A stretch of DNA of 64,000 nt from contig QLIY01000469.1 in the NCBI GenBank assembly GCA_003260075.1, forward strand, positions 59,091 to 123,090. The letters run 5' to 3'. Under the pieces are notes generated by a model. It saw nothing but the letters and a program-made list of their open reading frames with translations. It was not told where the DNA came from and ran no database searches. Position 1 is the first letter of the stretch, and each line of letters starts with the position of its first letter. The position numbers and the translations under genes were made by a program. This DNA is from Phallusia mammillata. Its lineage: Eukaryota > Chordata > Ascidiacea > Phlebobranchia > Ascidiidae. Shown here piece by piece: positions 31,994-44,200 of the stretch.

Positions 31994-32254
31994 TCATGCG
32001 CTTCTAACTTTACACAATAAAAAGAGAATACACGCGAATAAAGTTACAAGAGTTGCGATAAAGAATGCGTCAGTTATTCGTTTTTGAAATGCATGGTTTG
32101 TTTCTTTTAACAACGCAAGCCTAAACGTTTCCCGTCCCACCCGAGCAAACCGAGCCACATCACATCCTTCTGCCGTTCGCCTGCTATTTGAGGCATGACG
32201 GAAATGATTGATTGTCTGTGTTATTAGAACACCATGGTTAGCAAATGGCACCAT
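31994..32254 (-). CDS. Doubtful 86-codon ORF with hydrophobic C-terminus
   Basis: Minus-strand frame starting MVPFANHGVL, with a basic middle and a C-terminal hydrophobic segment (DAFFIATLVTLFACILFLLC) followed by KVRSA. It lies in the block that splits copy L exon 5. I do not recognise it. No splice sites or conserved copy are seen elsewhere in the window, so it may be chance; the tail-anchor shape is the only reason to list it. Confidence 0.25.
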   Translation of the reverse strand: MVPFANHGVLITQTINHFRHASNSRRTAEGCDVARFARVGRETFRLALLKETNHAFQKRITDAFFIATLVTLFACILFLLCKVRSA

Positions 32255-32589
32255 GTTGCATTACGCAACAACAAGGTTATGTGCTCTAATCCCGTTTCGT
32301 GCATTTGTGTTTCCCTAAGCAACAAATTTAATGCTAAGTCACCAACGACCAAACATTTTAGCAGAAGAAACGTGAATATTTTGTAGTAGTCAGGATTATT
32401 TGTATCCCATCAAGAAATAAATTATATTTCAATAAGGTACTGATGATGACGATAAAGAGAAACATTATATCTTAAAATCTTAATATAAACTTAAATCTAC
32501 GGGTAAAAGGTTCATTATAAGTCTCCATCCACAAAGCAACAGGCTGGGTGATTCTATTTTTAAGTTAAATTACAAGTACATTTCCAAAC

Positions 32590-33006
32590 ACCAAGCCACA
32601 ACAAACAAGTTCTAAAAAACTGTTGTATATAATTGAACAAACTGAAGCACAATACAAAACATAAGCCGGATAATTTCCTGTGGAAACGAAAATTTATTAA
32701 ACGGAAGCTATTACTGCAAAACGCTTTACCGGTGTTTTACCGGCCATTTTTGTGGTAATGTTTTTTACGTTAGTTTTCCAATGAGGCTCGTACTTTAGTC
32801 TGTGTGTTGTGCAGTTATTTGAACTCTTTGTTGTGAGTTTTAGTTCAATTTAAATCTGACTCAGTTGCGCATTTTGAATCTACTTTTAAATCGTCTTCCT
32901 AGTTTAGAAAGTGTTAATCGAAATGTTGGACTACAATTCATTATTTTCCAGAAAAAATTACAGAAAGTCTAGTAAAAGTAGTATTTAAAGTTACCAGTCG
33001 TTGAAG
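32590..33006 (+). promoter_or_regulatory. Upstream region of copy M, shared with copy F
   Basis: GTTTTCCAATGAGGCTCGT, GTGTGTTGTGCAGTTATTTG, ATTTTCCAGAAAAAAT and AGTTACCA just before the start codon also occur upstream of copy F (18.06-18.33 kb). This upstream class differs from the CRE-bearing one of copies B, C, G and H. Confidence 0.45.
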
Positions 33007-35230
33007 ATGAAGGTAATAATGGCAGGAGTATCAAAGACTGGAACAAAATCAATGAGAGAAGCTTTACAAATATTAGGACTTACAGTGCACGACACCGTAG
33101 AAAATTTTGTACACCATCGTCAGGTATTTCAGTTATTTGTTGGATTTTACACCTTGGTGAGAAAGTTAATTATTTCTCACGCAGGTTTGGTATGATTACA
33201 TTGATGAGAAGGCGACGTTGGATGATATTCGTGAGTCTTACAAACATGTCGATGCCGTCACTGATGTCCCAACCTTTTACTTTTGGGAGCAACTGGCCGA
33301 AGCTTTTCCAGAGGCAAAGGTACAAGTCGAAATCAAGTTACGTTGTTCACTTTACAGATGTTTCGGTGGGTCAAGTTTCAACGTTGTCAGTCAAATCATA
33401 TTCAATTGATATCTTGGTTTGTGTAAGTTCAGTTATCCACGTATTCTTTTTGTTTATGATCCAACAGCCAGTTTATATTAGCCGTTGGTCTATACTTTTT
33501 TTCGCATTCGCTTTCAAATTCAGCAAAGCAAAATTGGACATAGTTCCAGGTCGAAACCGTCAGTTCACTTTAAGCCATTGGTTCTCAACCTTTCGTGGAC
33601 CGTGCCCCCCCTAAAAGTAACCTTTTGGCCTCGTGGCCCCCTTTAAGTAACCCTGTAGGACCTGTGGCCACCTTTAAAAATGTAAATTGCAATCTCGTGT
33701 TGGAATTTGGTACTAATTTCGGCTTTAAACAAGTCAAATAGAGTAAACAAGAATCCGTAATCGTGATAAACCTCAATATAGACAAATAGTATGTGACACA
33801 GTCGATCAAATTAGGGAATAAAGTTAACAAAACAATGGCTTTTAGCGGGTTTCTGGTGAATCTTCGCCCGTGGCCTCCCCGGAAGATAGCTTGTGCCCCC
33901 CCCCCCCCCCCCCCCNGCCATGGGCCCTGGTTGAGAACCACTGCTTTAAGCAACTGTGAACCGTGTCCATCTGTCATTGGTTTCACTTTTACCGTATAGT
34001 CTTTACATACAAAACTACATAGGGTAAACGTCCTTCTTTCTGCTGAGTTTAGATTATCCTTACACAACGCGAAGAGAAGAGTTACATTCGCAGCGCAATG
34101 AACCAGCGTGTTGCGATGGCCAACAACGCTAAATGTATGTTTCTCTTCACTGTTACACCAACTGGATGGAAGTATTTCAAACATCTGCAACATTTCTGTA
34201 AGTTGTAAAGTATCTACAACTTTTTTAACGTTGATTATGAAACAACCACTAATATTTTTTTAAAAGTACTACTATAACACAATGTGTTGATGTTTATGTT
34301 TGTCCAACCTGTCTATACTGTTTTATAACATAACTGATGATGACATGAGCATTTGCCAAAACGTTTGAACAACTGAGCGTGTCGCTTTTTACGTCTATTT
34401 GGGCCGTTATATCCGGAACTTGAACTTATGTTCTATGCAAGATGTGTTAAACCGACTGAAATATCGTTGTTTATTTGGTTTTTGAAGTTCTTAAATTTGG
34501 TCCAGGGTTATAAATCGGGCCGGAGTTTCGGGTCGGGTTCCGGCTTCAGTTCAAACTAATCGGACGTCCGTCCGTACTTCAAGTAATCAAGTACTTGATT
34601 CGGGCCTGAATTAACTCTCGACTGCAGTTGTGCCGTTGTCCTATTTTTAATGTAATTGGGTCTAAGCCCAGCATGCAACTCTAACTTTGTACAACTATGT
34701 TGATACGTTCAACCTTGGCAAGTGACAATTCGTCACCAACAAAAAAGACCTGCGTATGGAAAACAACACGTAAATGTTACTTGATGTTATTTTACATGTG
34801 CAGACAGACTGTTTGAGGGTCTGGCGCCTCCTGTGCCGTTTATCAAATGGCCCGACAGCGCCAACTTGCGGGCAATAAAATACAGACAACATAATGCAAA
34901 TGTTCTCATGGTGAGTTGCTGAAATGCTAAAGCTTAACCTTTTGAACGCCGTTTTTTACACTTATATGTAATATATACATATATATATTCTAGAACGCTC
35001 CCAAGGATAGGTTGCTTGTGTACAGCGTGAAGGAAGGATGGGAACCATTGTGCAACTTCTTAAACCTTCCAATCCCAAATCGTCCGTTTCCACACAAAAA
35101 TCATGGAGCCACTTTGTACGATGATCGATATAAAAACGACCCAACATTTCAGAAGATGAAATGGGAAGCTTGCTTATTTGTGTCATTTTTTGTCTTCCTT
35201 GTAGCGATATTGTTTTTTTGCTTTATCTAA
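33007..35230 (+). CDS. Sulfotransferase-like copy M (apparently complete)
   Basis: Exons 33007-33123, 33185-33319, 34053-34197, 34804-34910 and 34994-35230; 246 codons plus stop, GT-AG throughout. P-loop GVSKTGTKS, then YDYIDEKATLDDIRESYKHV, then ILTQREEKSYIRSAMNQRVA, LFEGLAPPVPFIKWPDSANL, and SVKEGWEPLCNFLN. The C-tail is divergent (CLFVSFFVFLVAILFFCFI) but still ends inside the membrane-spanning stretch. A hAT-like element sits in intron 2. It is the last copy of the array; 3' of it lie another hAT-like element and the second small unknown gene. The PAPS-dependent function is inferred from the motifs only. Confidence 0.8.
33576..33943. mobile_element. hAT-like element with perfect 8-bp target duplication (contains the only C tract)
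   Basis: Ends CATTGGTTCTCAACC and GGTTGAGAACCACTG; flanks CTTTAAGC at 33568-33575 and 33944-33951. It lies in intron 2 of copy M. A 20-C tract (33896-33915) and an n (33916) occur inside, in a naturally C-rich stretch. Confidence 0.85.
34310..34410 (+). repeat. Repeat with hammerhead-like core, type 2
   Basis: CTGATGATGACATGAGCATT (34334-34353) is followed by TGCCAAAACGTTTGAAC. It is related to 15.51-15.63 kb, and its right flank (ATCTATTTGGGCCGTTAT) to 3.12 kb. The core has A where the hammerhead needs G before AAAC, so this copy is probably dead. Confidence 0.4.
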
Positions 35231-35441
35231 CTGCCAATCCCATTATCATTTTGCATGGCAGTTGGTTATGTTCAAAATACACTATCTACTTAAAAAAGAT
35301 TTATATTTTAAGAAAACAAAGATCATTATCATATAAATGGATCATGGTTTTGATAAAGAAAAGTCCACTTGTTCTGTGTAACATTTAACTGTTAATTGTA
35401 CCTGTGTAGCCCAATTTGACTCATATACAATGCCTCTGAAG

Positions 35442-35992
35442 CAGGGAAGGGCAACATACGGCCCGTGGGCCGGATCCGGCGGGATTTTGAGCGGCCCGCA
35501 GACAGTTTCAGGTCTTACATGCTAATGTGGCCCACGGCCACAGTCTGCCGCAATCCCCCACTACTTGCTTACTGCGTCAAATTATAGTTGTAACGGACAG
35601 TAACGCTCCCCAATAGCAAAAAACTTTCCCGTCGTTGTTACCATTGCACCATACATCCATTGTTACGACATAACTGCCAACCATGTGTGTGGCCTGCTTT
35701 CACGGTTTCCTTTGATTCCACACGTGTAGCCTAGTTAGTGTTTCAGCAGTATCTAAGTCTGTGGTGTATGCATTAAATTTGCTGTGGTAAATAATTTTAT
35801 GGTATATCAGTTAGATTGTTTGGACTGTATTGTATTTGTGATGTTCTTGAATGTATTTGGTTTAGGTGGTCAAAAATCCGTTTTAAATCACTGGATAAAT
35901 ACGCGATTAATGTATCGATTCAGGAATCCGGCCCGCCAAGTACTCCATTTTCCCATATCAGGCCCGCCGACTGGAGAAGTTGCCCGCCCCTG
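35442..35992. mobile_element. hAT-like element, 551 bp
   Basis: Left end CAGGGAAGGGCAACATACGG, right end GAAGTTGCCCGCCCCTG; flanks CTCTGAAG / CTCTAAAG (one mismatch). It includes GC-rich GGCCCG motifs near both ends. Confidence 0.8.
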
Positions 35993-36000
35993 CTCTAAAG

Positions 36001-36643
36001 TAAGACTTTCAATATTTTGTCATTGTAAATTAAAAAATTGTCTTACAATGTAAAATTGTAAAAAAATGTGTCTTGCAATGCTGATAATGAATATCATAAC
36101 ATGTCAACCTACACAAAATCACTGCTCTGTGTGGAATTGAGTATATTTCTTTTATATAGGTACGAAAATTTATTGCTAACCTCACAAGTTTTTAAGCACA
36201 CACAAGTTAAACATTGCGAAAACTGCATGAACTGATCAGCAAGAAGCGAAACGAAAGTAGAAAGTTTGCGGACATTGAAAACTTGCAGCATATATGTAGG
36301 AAATATAATGTGGATGTGAAAAAAACGATGTGATTGCAGGAAGGTAGAATACAAGTTGTGTAGAAGTAAAAATGTTGGTTTTGTGGAACAATGTTTTATT
36401 ATCCTTCTGCATTAAACAATGGAAATAAAGGTACATTAAGTTTTTTGTCAGATGCAAAGAAGTGGCAGCGGTGGGATTCGAACCCACGCTATTGAAATGA
36501 CTGGTGAAATTGTTGGTTTTGTAATTTAATAAATCTTTAACATTGTCAGTATAACACTGTTTTGAGTTTTACGGTTTGTTTATTATCAATCATTTCCAAC
36601 TGTCATTTCTTTCAGTGACGTAACAAAGCCATTTGATGACGTA
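36001..36643. other. Spacer with tRNA-Leu-like 3' half
   Basis: No protein gene is seen. On the minus strand 36498-36464 reads GCGTGGGTTCGAATCCCACC then GCTGCC, matching the T arm and acceptor end of eukaryotic tRNA-Leu. No 5' half (D arm, GGCCGAG) is found on the upstream side, so it is a fragment or a SINE head. Confidence 0.45.
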
Positions 36644-36946
36644 TTAAAGTTCCATTTCCTCATGATGACGTAGCTGGAAATCTTGGAGCCACGAATCACC
36701 GAGCGTTTCTCTCATCCGATTATCCAACAATTCCCAACCGTTGGGAACATCCCGCCAACAGAGGCGCCAGAGCGCGATCGCTCGTCGGATCACGTGATCC
36801 CGCTCGAGCGTGTCGTGCGAAGGAACAGGTCGGATCTTGTTCTGCAGAAAAATTTTGAATCCGCTTGGTACTGACGTCATAGCAGGTCGATTGTTACGTG
36901 ACGTGACGTCAAAAAGTGGGGAGCGGGACCAGGCGAGACTCGACAT
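36644..36946 (-). CDS. Small conserved protein of unknown function, paralogue 2
   Basis: Intronless frame of 100 codons starting MSSLAWSRSP. It shares with the 13692-14009 gene the FLQNKIRPVP segment, ERDHVIRRAIALWRLCW and VPNGWELLDNRMRETLGDSW, and the same length. There is no signal peptide or membrane segment. It differs from its partner in the variable linker and in the end (RHHEEMEL against a longer acidic end). Coding potential is supported by the conserved frame across paralogues. The family and role are not recognised. Both paralogues are on the minus strand and bracket the plus-strand half of the sulfotransferase-like array. Confidence 0.75.
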   Translation of the reverse strand: MSSLAWSRSPLFDVTSRNNRPAMTSVPSGFKIFLQNKIRPVPSHDTLERDHVIRRAIALWRLCWRDVPNGWELLDNRMRETLGDSWLQDFQLRHHEEMEL

Positions 36947-38280
36947 CTTTTAGTTGTTTTTAGTTGTAATATGGGTCAGTATCTATTTAGTTGTGAATCA
37001 GGGTAAACAAACTAAACACATAAAATCTGAAACAAATATAAACTTTACAATAATTTGACAATAATTGATACGCTTTATTCGGCCTATCGACGAAACGTAG
37101 GCCCGTCTCTAACATTAGCAAAGCTCTAGCAGTCATGATTGTTTTAACGTAAGTATCGGATCTATCTGAAGTTAAAATGCTTCGTAATGTTGAGTAAAAT
37201 CAAAATATTTTTATTCGGCAACTATGGTATCTGATGCGATTTATTCATCTTGACTGGCTTGCAGTAAGGTTTAAAGGCAACGACCTCGATAATGTTAAAC
37301 TTTCATACAATCTTTTTCAGAATCGAAGTTAAATTTATTAAAGTAAAATTGCGTCAGAAATGTGACAGAGTGTGAAGTCTGTCCAACTTCGTTTTATTCA
37401 AGCTAAAGCCGGAACGGGGGGGGGGGAATCTTTTTCAGGATCGAAGTTAGATTTATTAAAGTAAAATTGAGTGTGAAGTCTGTCCAACTTCGTTTTATTC
37501 AAGCTAAAGCCGGAACCAGAAAAGACATGCCCGACTTACGTTAGGAGTAGGTAGGCAACACAGAATCGTGCTGTACACGGGTACGGAACAACTATATTAA
37601 ACTGCTATAACTGAACTGTATACACTCCATGTTAATCAGTTTAACGCTTATTTTGCTTTCTGTCAAAATCATCAAGCAACTTCTTTGCTGCCACAAATTT
37701 CCATAAACCGCTACAGTTTAAACTTGCAATACAAATAGCAATCTAAACTACTAGATTCAAAACATTCTGCTTCCCAAGCAATCCACAATCAAGCTGTTGC
37801 GAACCTCAATGTTACAAAACAAATCTACGCATCGGCCACTTGAAACCATTTTCCCTACAAGTCCAACCATTCCGTTCTTTAGTTACAAGTAAAACTTGTT
37901 TCTGACTCAAACTGTCACAAACTCAACACCACACATTACAAATCAGGTGCAAAACTTTCACTGCGAAAAACATAACGTGAGAAAAACAAGTTTTCATCAT
38001 TTGTGCAGACCTACGCAAAACAATTTCTCCTTCGAGTAACAACAATACGATATATGGCCGTTGTATCAACACGCGGCGTTGACCAATCAAAACAAAGGTG
38101 TGTTAAACTACGCCAAATCGACGAAAACACTTTTCCTTCGCTGTGCGCTTTCTGGTTCACCATAACAAAGACTTGCAGTTGTTTGCGAGCCGAGGCTGTT
38201 TTTTTCAAACTAAAAGTCCAAATAATGCCCAAAATTCCTGCCTTGAAACTCTTGCATAAAACGCGCATTCAGTGTTATTT
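36947..38280. other. Spacer, no gene seen
   Basis: An 11-G tract at 37416-37426 separates two copies of an approximately 100-bp sequence (AATCTTTTTCAG ... GCTAAAGCCGGAAC). The frames on both strands at 38.0-38.29 kb overlap each other and are not convincing. Confidence 0.5.
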
Positions 38281-38365
38281 ACTCTGATGAAGGCGACCTG
38301 TACAGGACGTCGAAACATCGGAATAAAAATACATTTGCCAGAAGAGCTCTATAAACTTCATACAG
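38255..38365 (+). repeat. Repeat with hammerhead-like core, type 1 (copy 1)
   Basis: CTGATGA (38284-38290) is followed by a stem-loop and GAAAC (38312-38316), then ATCGGAATAAAAATACATTT and GCCAGAAGAGCTCTATAAAC. The same roughly 90-bp unit occurs at 59.25 and 63.41 kb. Confidence 0.55.
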
Positions 38366-39460
38366 AAAAAGATTAAATTTTACTACTAACGAGAAGAAAA
38401 CGAAACGAAAACTTCTTCTGAACGTCCAAATCTGCCTTTGATACAAATGCCTTGATATGAAACAGGTTGTTCTGTGCTACTCCTTATAATGTCGGCTTTC
38501 TAACTACATCGCACAATACCCTTCTGCCTTGGAACAATGTTGACAATTGATAAATCTCTCGCAGAAGAGTCAACACCATAAATCAATCCCAACATTAAAC
38601 AGACCTTGGATCATGTTTATCACGTGTTTTGTAGTCTCACACAAGACCCGTATGTTTGCATAGGTCGCATATTCCCCATGTTGTTGCGTTTCAACTTCTA
38701 CCGCAGCTCTCAACGCGTAGAGTTTGTTGCCTTATCATGTTCTGCGGTCAACCTACACATGTCATGTACTGTTGTCCGTAACTGCATTGGTTAGTTGCCT
38801 CCCAAAGTCAGTTGCACTTATGTTATTTGTTATAGTAACAACGCCAAATAACGATCGACTTTTGGTACACATACCTGTGCGCACTATGAGATTTATTTAC
38901 CATAACCAAGCTCTCTGGCAGATTTTGTTTTGAGGTTAAACTACTTTTAAGTCCGTGTCTATAATGATTACAAGTCAAATGATCGAGCAACGACGTTTCA
39001 ACAACACAACCGCTTTTCCCTAATTGTCCAAAAAGTTTAAATGTTTTCAGATTGCTTAAAGCTAGGAATAACGTTACTAAGATTATGTGTAAAAACTTGA
39101 CTTCTATATATAGGCACGGTGTTTTCTGAAGTCGCTTTTCATGACTTTCAAATGTGTAAACAGTGTAATTGACTTCAATAATGGTTGCGGGCTTTAAATC
39201 TTTTGATGTCACTGCTGTGATAACAACAAATCGTGTATTCTGCAAATTTAAACCACAAATATAGATTAAGTCTTTTTTGTGTGCATATATAAACTCACAA
39301 ACATACACAAAGTCCACTTAAGAGCCATTGCCGAATATCTGTCAAAAAAAACGGAGAAATGCATTTAATATCCTACTTGGCCAAAATTTTTAAATTACAA
39401 TTGTATAATTAAAGTTCACAAATAATTAGGTTTGCCCATGAAAACTTTTTCGGGTGCACG
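38366..39460. other. Spacer with one long unassigned ORF
   Basis: A 164-codon minus-strand frame (38823-39317) starts MDFVYVCEFI. It has no recognisable motif or splice context and its composition is like the local AT-rich DNA. I consider it unproven. Confidence 0.35.
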
Positions 39461-40500
<1,040 letters not shown>

Positions 40501-41253
40501 CAAGGCAATTGCGGAACGTGTTGAAGATTGGAGTATTTTTCTGTTTTTGCTTCACTATCCTGATTGCATTTGGAGCGCATTATGATTGCAACGTAATTTG
40601 GTTTAAAGTTTTCCAAAAACGCCAACCCGTCTTTCTGTTCACACTAAAATTTAAATTTTTTTCAGGACAAAATATGTGTCAACAATTTGTTTGCAGATCT
40701 TCGTAACACCCTAAATCCCAGCTTGTTAAAAAAATACTGTTTTGAAAATCAAAATGTTTATTTACACTTTTGCCATCACCACACACACATGTACGTAACC
40801 ATCCCAAGCACGTATTATTACGTCACACTTCTCCGACAATCATTCAAAAATTATAATAAAACAAATATTAAAGAAACAAAATGGAATATTTTTAAACCCT
40901 AAAAAATACTGGTTTGTTTTAAATATTGACTTAATGTTAACTTTTCTAAGCACAATTAGTAAAAAATAGCGTTTTCAGATATTTTCGCCTCATACAACTC
41001 ATCATTCGTTCATGCAACATAGAAATCGCGCTCGTTCAATAGAAATCATAACATCCATCACGCGGTAAGGAACCATTGTTAGAACCGGCCTTCGCTTTCA
41101 CTCAAGTAAATGTACATCTTCCAATAAAACGCAAGCAAATAAGGTTTTCAAATTGAATATATTTCGCAGCTAGAGCATATTATGCAGGTGGTAGTAATTT
41201 ACAGGGCCAGCAGGGTAAGTCGGGTCTGTTGCAAAGGTTTGAAGCTTTGCAAA
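40501..41253. other. 3' flank of the intermediate filament gene
   Basis: AT-rich, no gene. TTTATT near 40757 would give AATAAA on the minus strand about 500 bp after the stop codon. Confidence 0.4.
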
Positions 41254-44200
41254 TTACAGGGTCGGGTGGCTGTGGTCATCTCCTGTTGATTGTTCACGCA
41301 CATCTTCGGTCTGACTGACAACCTGTAATGACACGGTAAAAGTTTTTAATAACTCCGTAGCCTAATGTCAGTTTAACGTCAAAAGCTTGCGGTCACCATT
41401 GACGATTCCATACGCTTTTCTGCTCTCAATAACATGTCAGCGTTGTGCAAAAATCCGTGTTTTGAACCTAAATCTGATACTAATTCTATTTGCTAGTTGT
41501 TGTTTTTTTCACTTTCTGCTCTCAATAACGCTTCAATGTTGCACGGGTATTGCCGTTTTTAACCCCTAAATTTGATGCCCATTGTATTCGCTTCAACTTT
41601 TTTTGTTTTTTGGGGCAGTTGTTGGTTTAAATTTTTGTTTAAAACTTTGAAAAGGTCAAACGTTTTTGCAGTTTTTTCCCTAGGAATTCAAATATTAAAA
41701 AAAAACAGTTCGGTCGGGATTGACAAATGTCTTTAAAGATTAGTCATTGTTATATTTGCTAATTGGTCAAACCCTTTAGTTTATGCGAATTCCAATGCCA
41801 AACGTTTAAGTCATCAGAAAAGTTTTGTCGAGATTGATGAATGACTTCAAACCTAAATCGTTTTTGTATTTGTTCATCGTCCCTGAATTTACAATTTAAA
41901 GACTCACCTTTCCATCCTTGGTCTCAATTGTCTTCACAACAACCTTCTTTGTCGTCACAGTTTCGACGTCATCAACATCCTGACGTGACAGACGGTCGTC
42001 CTTCTGGTAACCTTGACAACACAAAAACATGACGTCACCGGGGTCAAACATTTGACCTCTGCGAAGGTCAGGAACTTACTTTTTCTCATTGGAGCGTAGC
42101 TAGACTTGAGTGTACCAGTGTGAATTTGACTGACACGATCCGAAATTCTAGAGAACAAATGAATGTTTGTTGTTAATTGTTTATTTCCTTTATCAATGTT
42201 TTCTGACCATTTCACAATGCACGCAGTTGTACTCTATAAGGAGCACAATTTATAGTAGTAAATTTTTTCACATAGGAAAACATACGATGCCTAAAACCTG
42301 TGTGCAAAATACTTGAAGTTTCCTTAAGTACTTTAGTATGACATGAAAGATGGATTGAGTTTGAAAATGAAGCTACGATTTTCAAAGTCTCAATTTCAGT
42401 TTAATCAAAATTATATTATTTTTATCTAGTCTAGTTGTCTGTATTCACAACATTCCAGCACAATATTGCTTAGATCAAACTAATTTTTGATCTGAAACGC
42501 CAGAAACCCAACAACAAAACTTCCAACATGCTGGATGACAATAGTTGTTGCCTACCTTTCATCTCCAAACGCATCAACTCTGGAAATAACGAAACATGAT
42601 ATTGTGAATAGAAATGAACATGAGACGAAAAGCATGAAACAATGTTAAAATGTTACATGACATGAATAAATTATCAACCAAATTTATTTTTGAAACTGAA
42701 GGTTTTCAACCATTTTGTCTTTTGCTTTTTCCGCAGATTTTAGACAAGTTTAACGCACTGTTTTTACAAACCTAACAAAATTTGGTCAAACATATTAGCT
42801 TAAGGTTGAGAGGCCGAGCTTAAAAAGTTTCAATAAAATTTGTTGAAGTTTTGAATCCATAGAGATCTTACCTTGATTCTTCTCCCTCCAACAATTTTCT
42901 GTAAGTTGCGATTTCTATGTCGAGCGCCATTTTCACGTCCATCAGTTCTTGATACTGACGCAAATGTTGAGCCATTTGTCCCTTCAAATCGTCGCACTCA
43001 GCCTGTGGGGAAAAACAGGATTAAAAATATTTTAGGAAACACTGCCGCTAGACATGACATGACAATCTACGAAAAAGTTTGCAGTGAACGTGCATAAGAA
43101 GCTAGGCATAAGTCGTTGTAATGCATGGTGGTATAATTTGTAGTTACCCTATCGCAAGTATGTTAGGAGGCGACAAAGCATGGCATTATTTTTTGTGAAA
43201 GATTAGTTTAAAATTTCAACTTATTTCTGACTTGAAACAAGATATATACGAAAAACCATTTTTAAAATAAAATAACACAGTAGTTACGAACTCAATGTAA
43301 TGTGAAGTATTAGCAATACTGTTCGTAAAGATACGAATAATAGACAGCATTCAAACTTGAAAATATAGCGCAGTTTGATTGCAAGACAATTTTGCTGACA
43401 AAGTCATAAGAGGGATAAAAACAATTGTAAAATCGAACCTGTAAGTTGTTGATGGTGTCCTGCAAATCTCCTGTGTCTCTATTGTATCTGTCTTCCATTT
43501 CACCAAGTGTACGTTGCAGGGAATCGTTCTATAACAATGCAATATTAAATATACAAGCTTCAAACCGGGGAAAGGGTCAAATGAACTATGCAAGTTTAGG
43601 GCTTTTTTATTATTCTACTTCCTAATACACTTTCCAGGGAGTTTGAAATGTCTAAAAATGTGCTTGGTACACATGATTTATGATTATTAACGACTCAAAC
43701 GCTTGTGATCAAAGCTAAAAAATTTGTCACATTTAAATGGCAGAATTTAATCAAGACTACGGCAGATTCGAATATGACCGTTTTAAGCATTACTTACTGT
43801 TCCACGAAGGGAATCGATTTCCATGTTAAGAGTCTGAACGCTCTTTCTGTATTCGCTGACTTCACTTCGAACCGAACGAAGGGCGTCGTCGTTCCTCGAA
43901 GCCTGCTGCTGCAAGTTGTCAACCTGTGTGAAAACAAAAAAAAGATGTGATTTAAGTTTGTGTAACCTGCACAGTTAACTGCCTAGCAGGTCTAATAGAG
44001 TGTAGTAAATAAATTAATTTGTTGTTTTTCCCTTTTTCGACAGAAATGAAGTTTTTTTCTTCAGGTTATTTAAAGTACAGCGGAATTTATACGATTTATT
44101 CTTTTTTTATACGGGGGGGGGGCAAGCCCTTTTTCGACAGAAATGAAGGTTTTTTTTTCAAGTTATTTAAAGTACAGCGGAATTTATACGATTTATTCTT

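Larger units (their letters stand above)
31182..32410 (+). pseudogene. Sulfotransferase-like copy L (exon 4 plus exon 5 remnant, split by about 1 kb)
   Basis: Exon 4 is intact at 31182-31288 (GIIEGPRPLFPFTNWPFSAI). About 60 bp later CCAGAACGATTACC resembles an exon 5 start, but the exon breaks off. Its 3' part reappears near 32345-32410 (ACGACCAAACATTTTAGCAG, then AAACGTGAATATTTTG). The roughly 1 kb between is unrelated sequence. No exons 1-3 are found. Confidence 0.6.

Noticed and set aside
33585-34193. 202-codon minus-strand frame
   Set aside because: It reads through a hAT element, a C tract with n, and the antisense of copy M exon 3.
38003-38287. Opposed 94- and 85-codon frames
   Set aside because: Both strands open over the same bases, no recognisable domain, and the 3' end overlaps a repeat.
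38823-39317. 164-codon minus-strand frame
   Set aside because: No motif, splice context or paralogue; reported only as unproven within the spacer entry.
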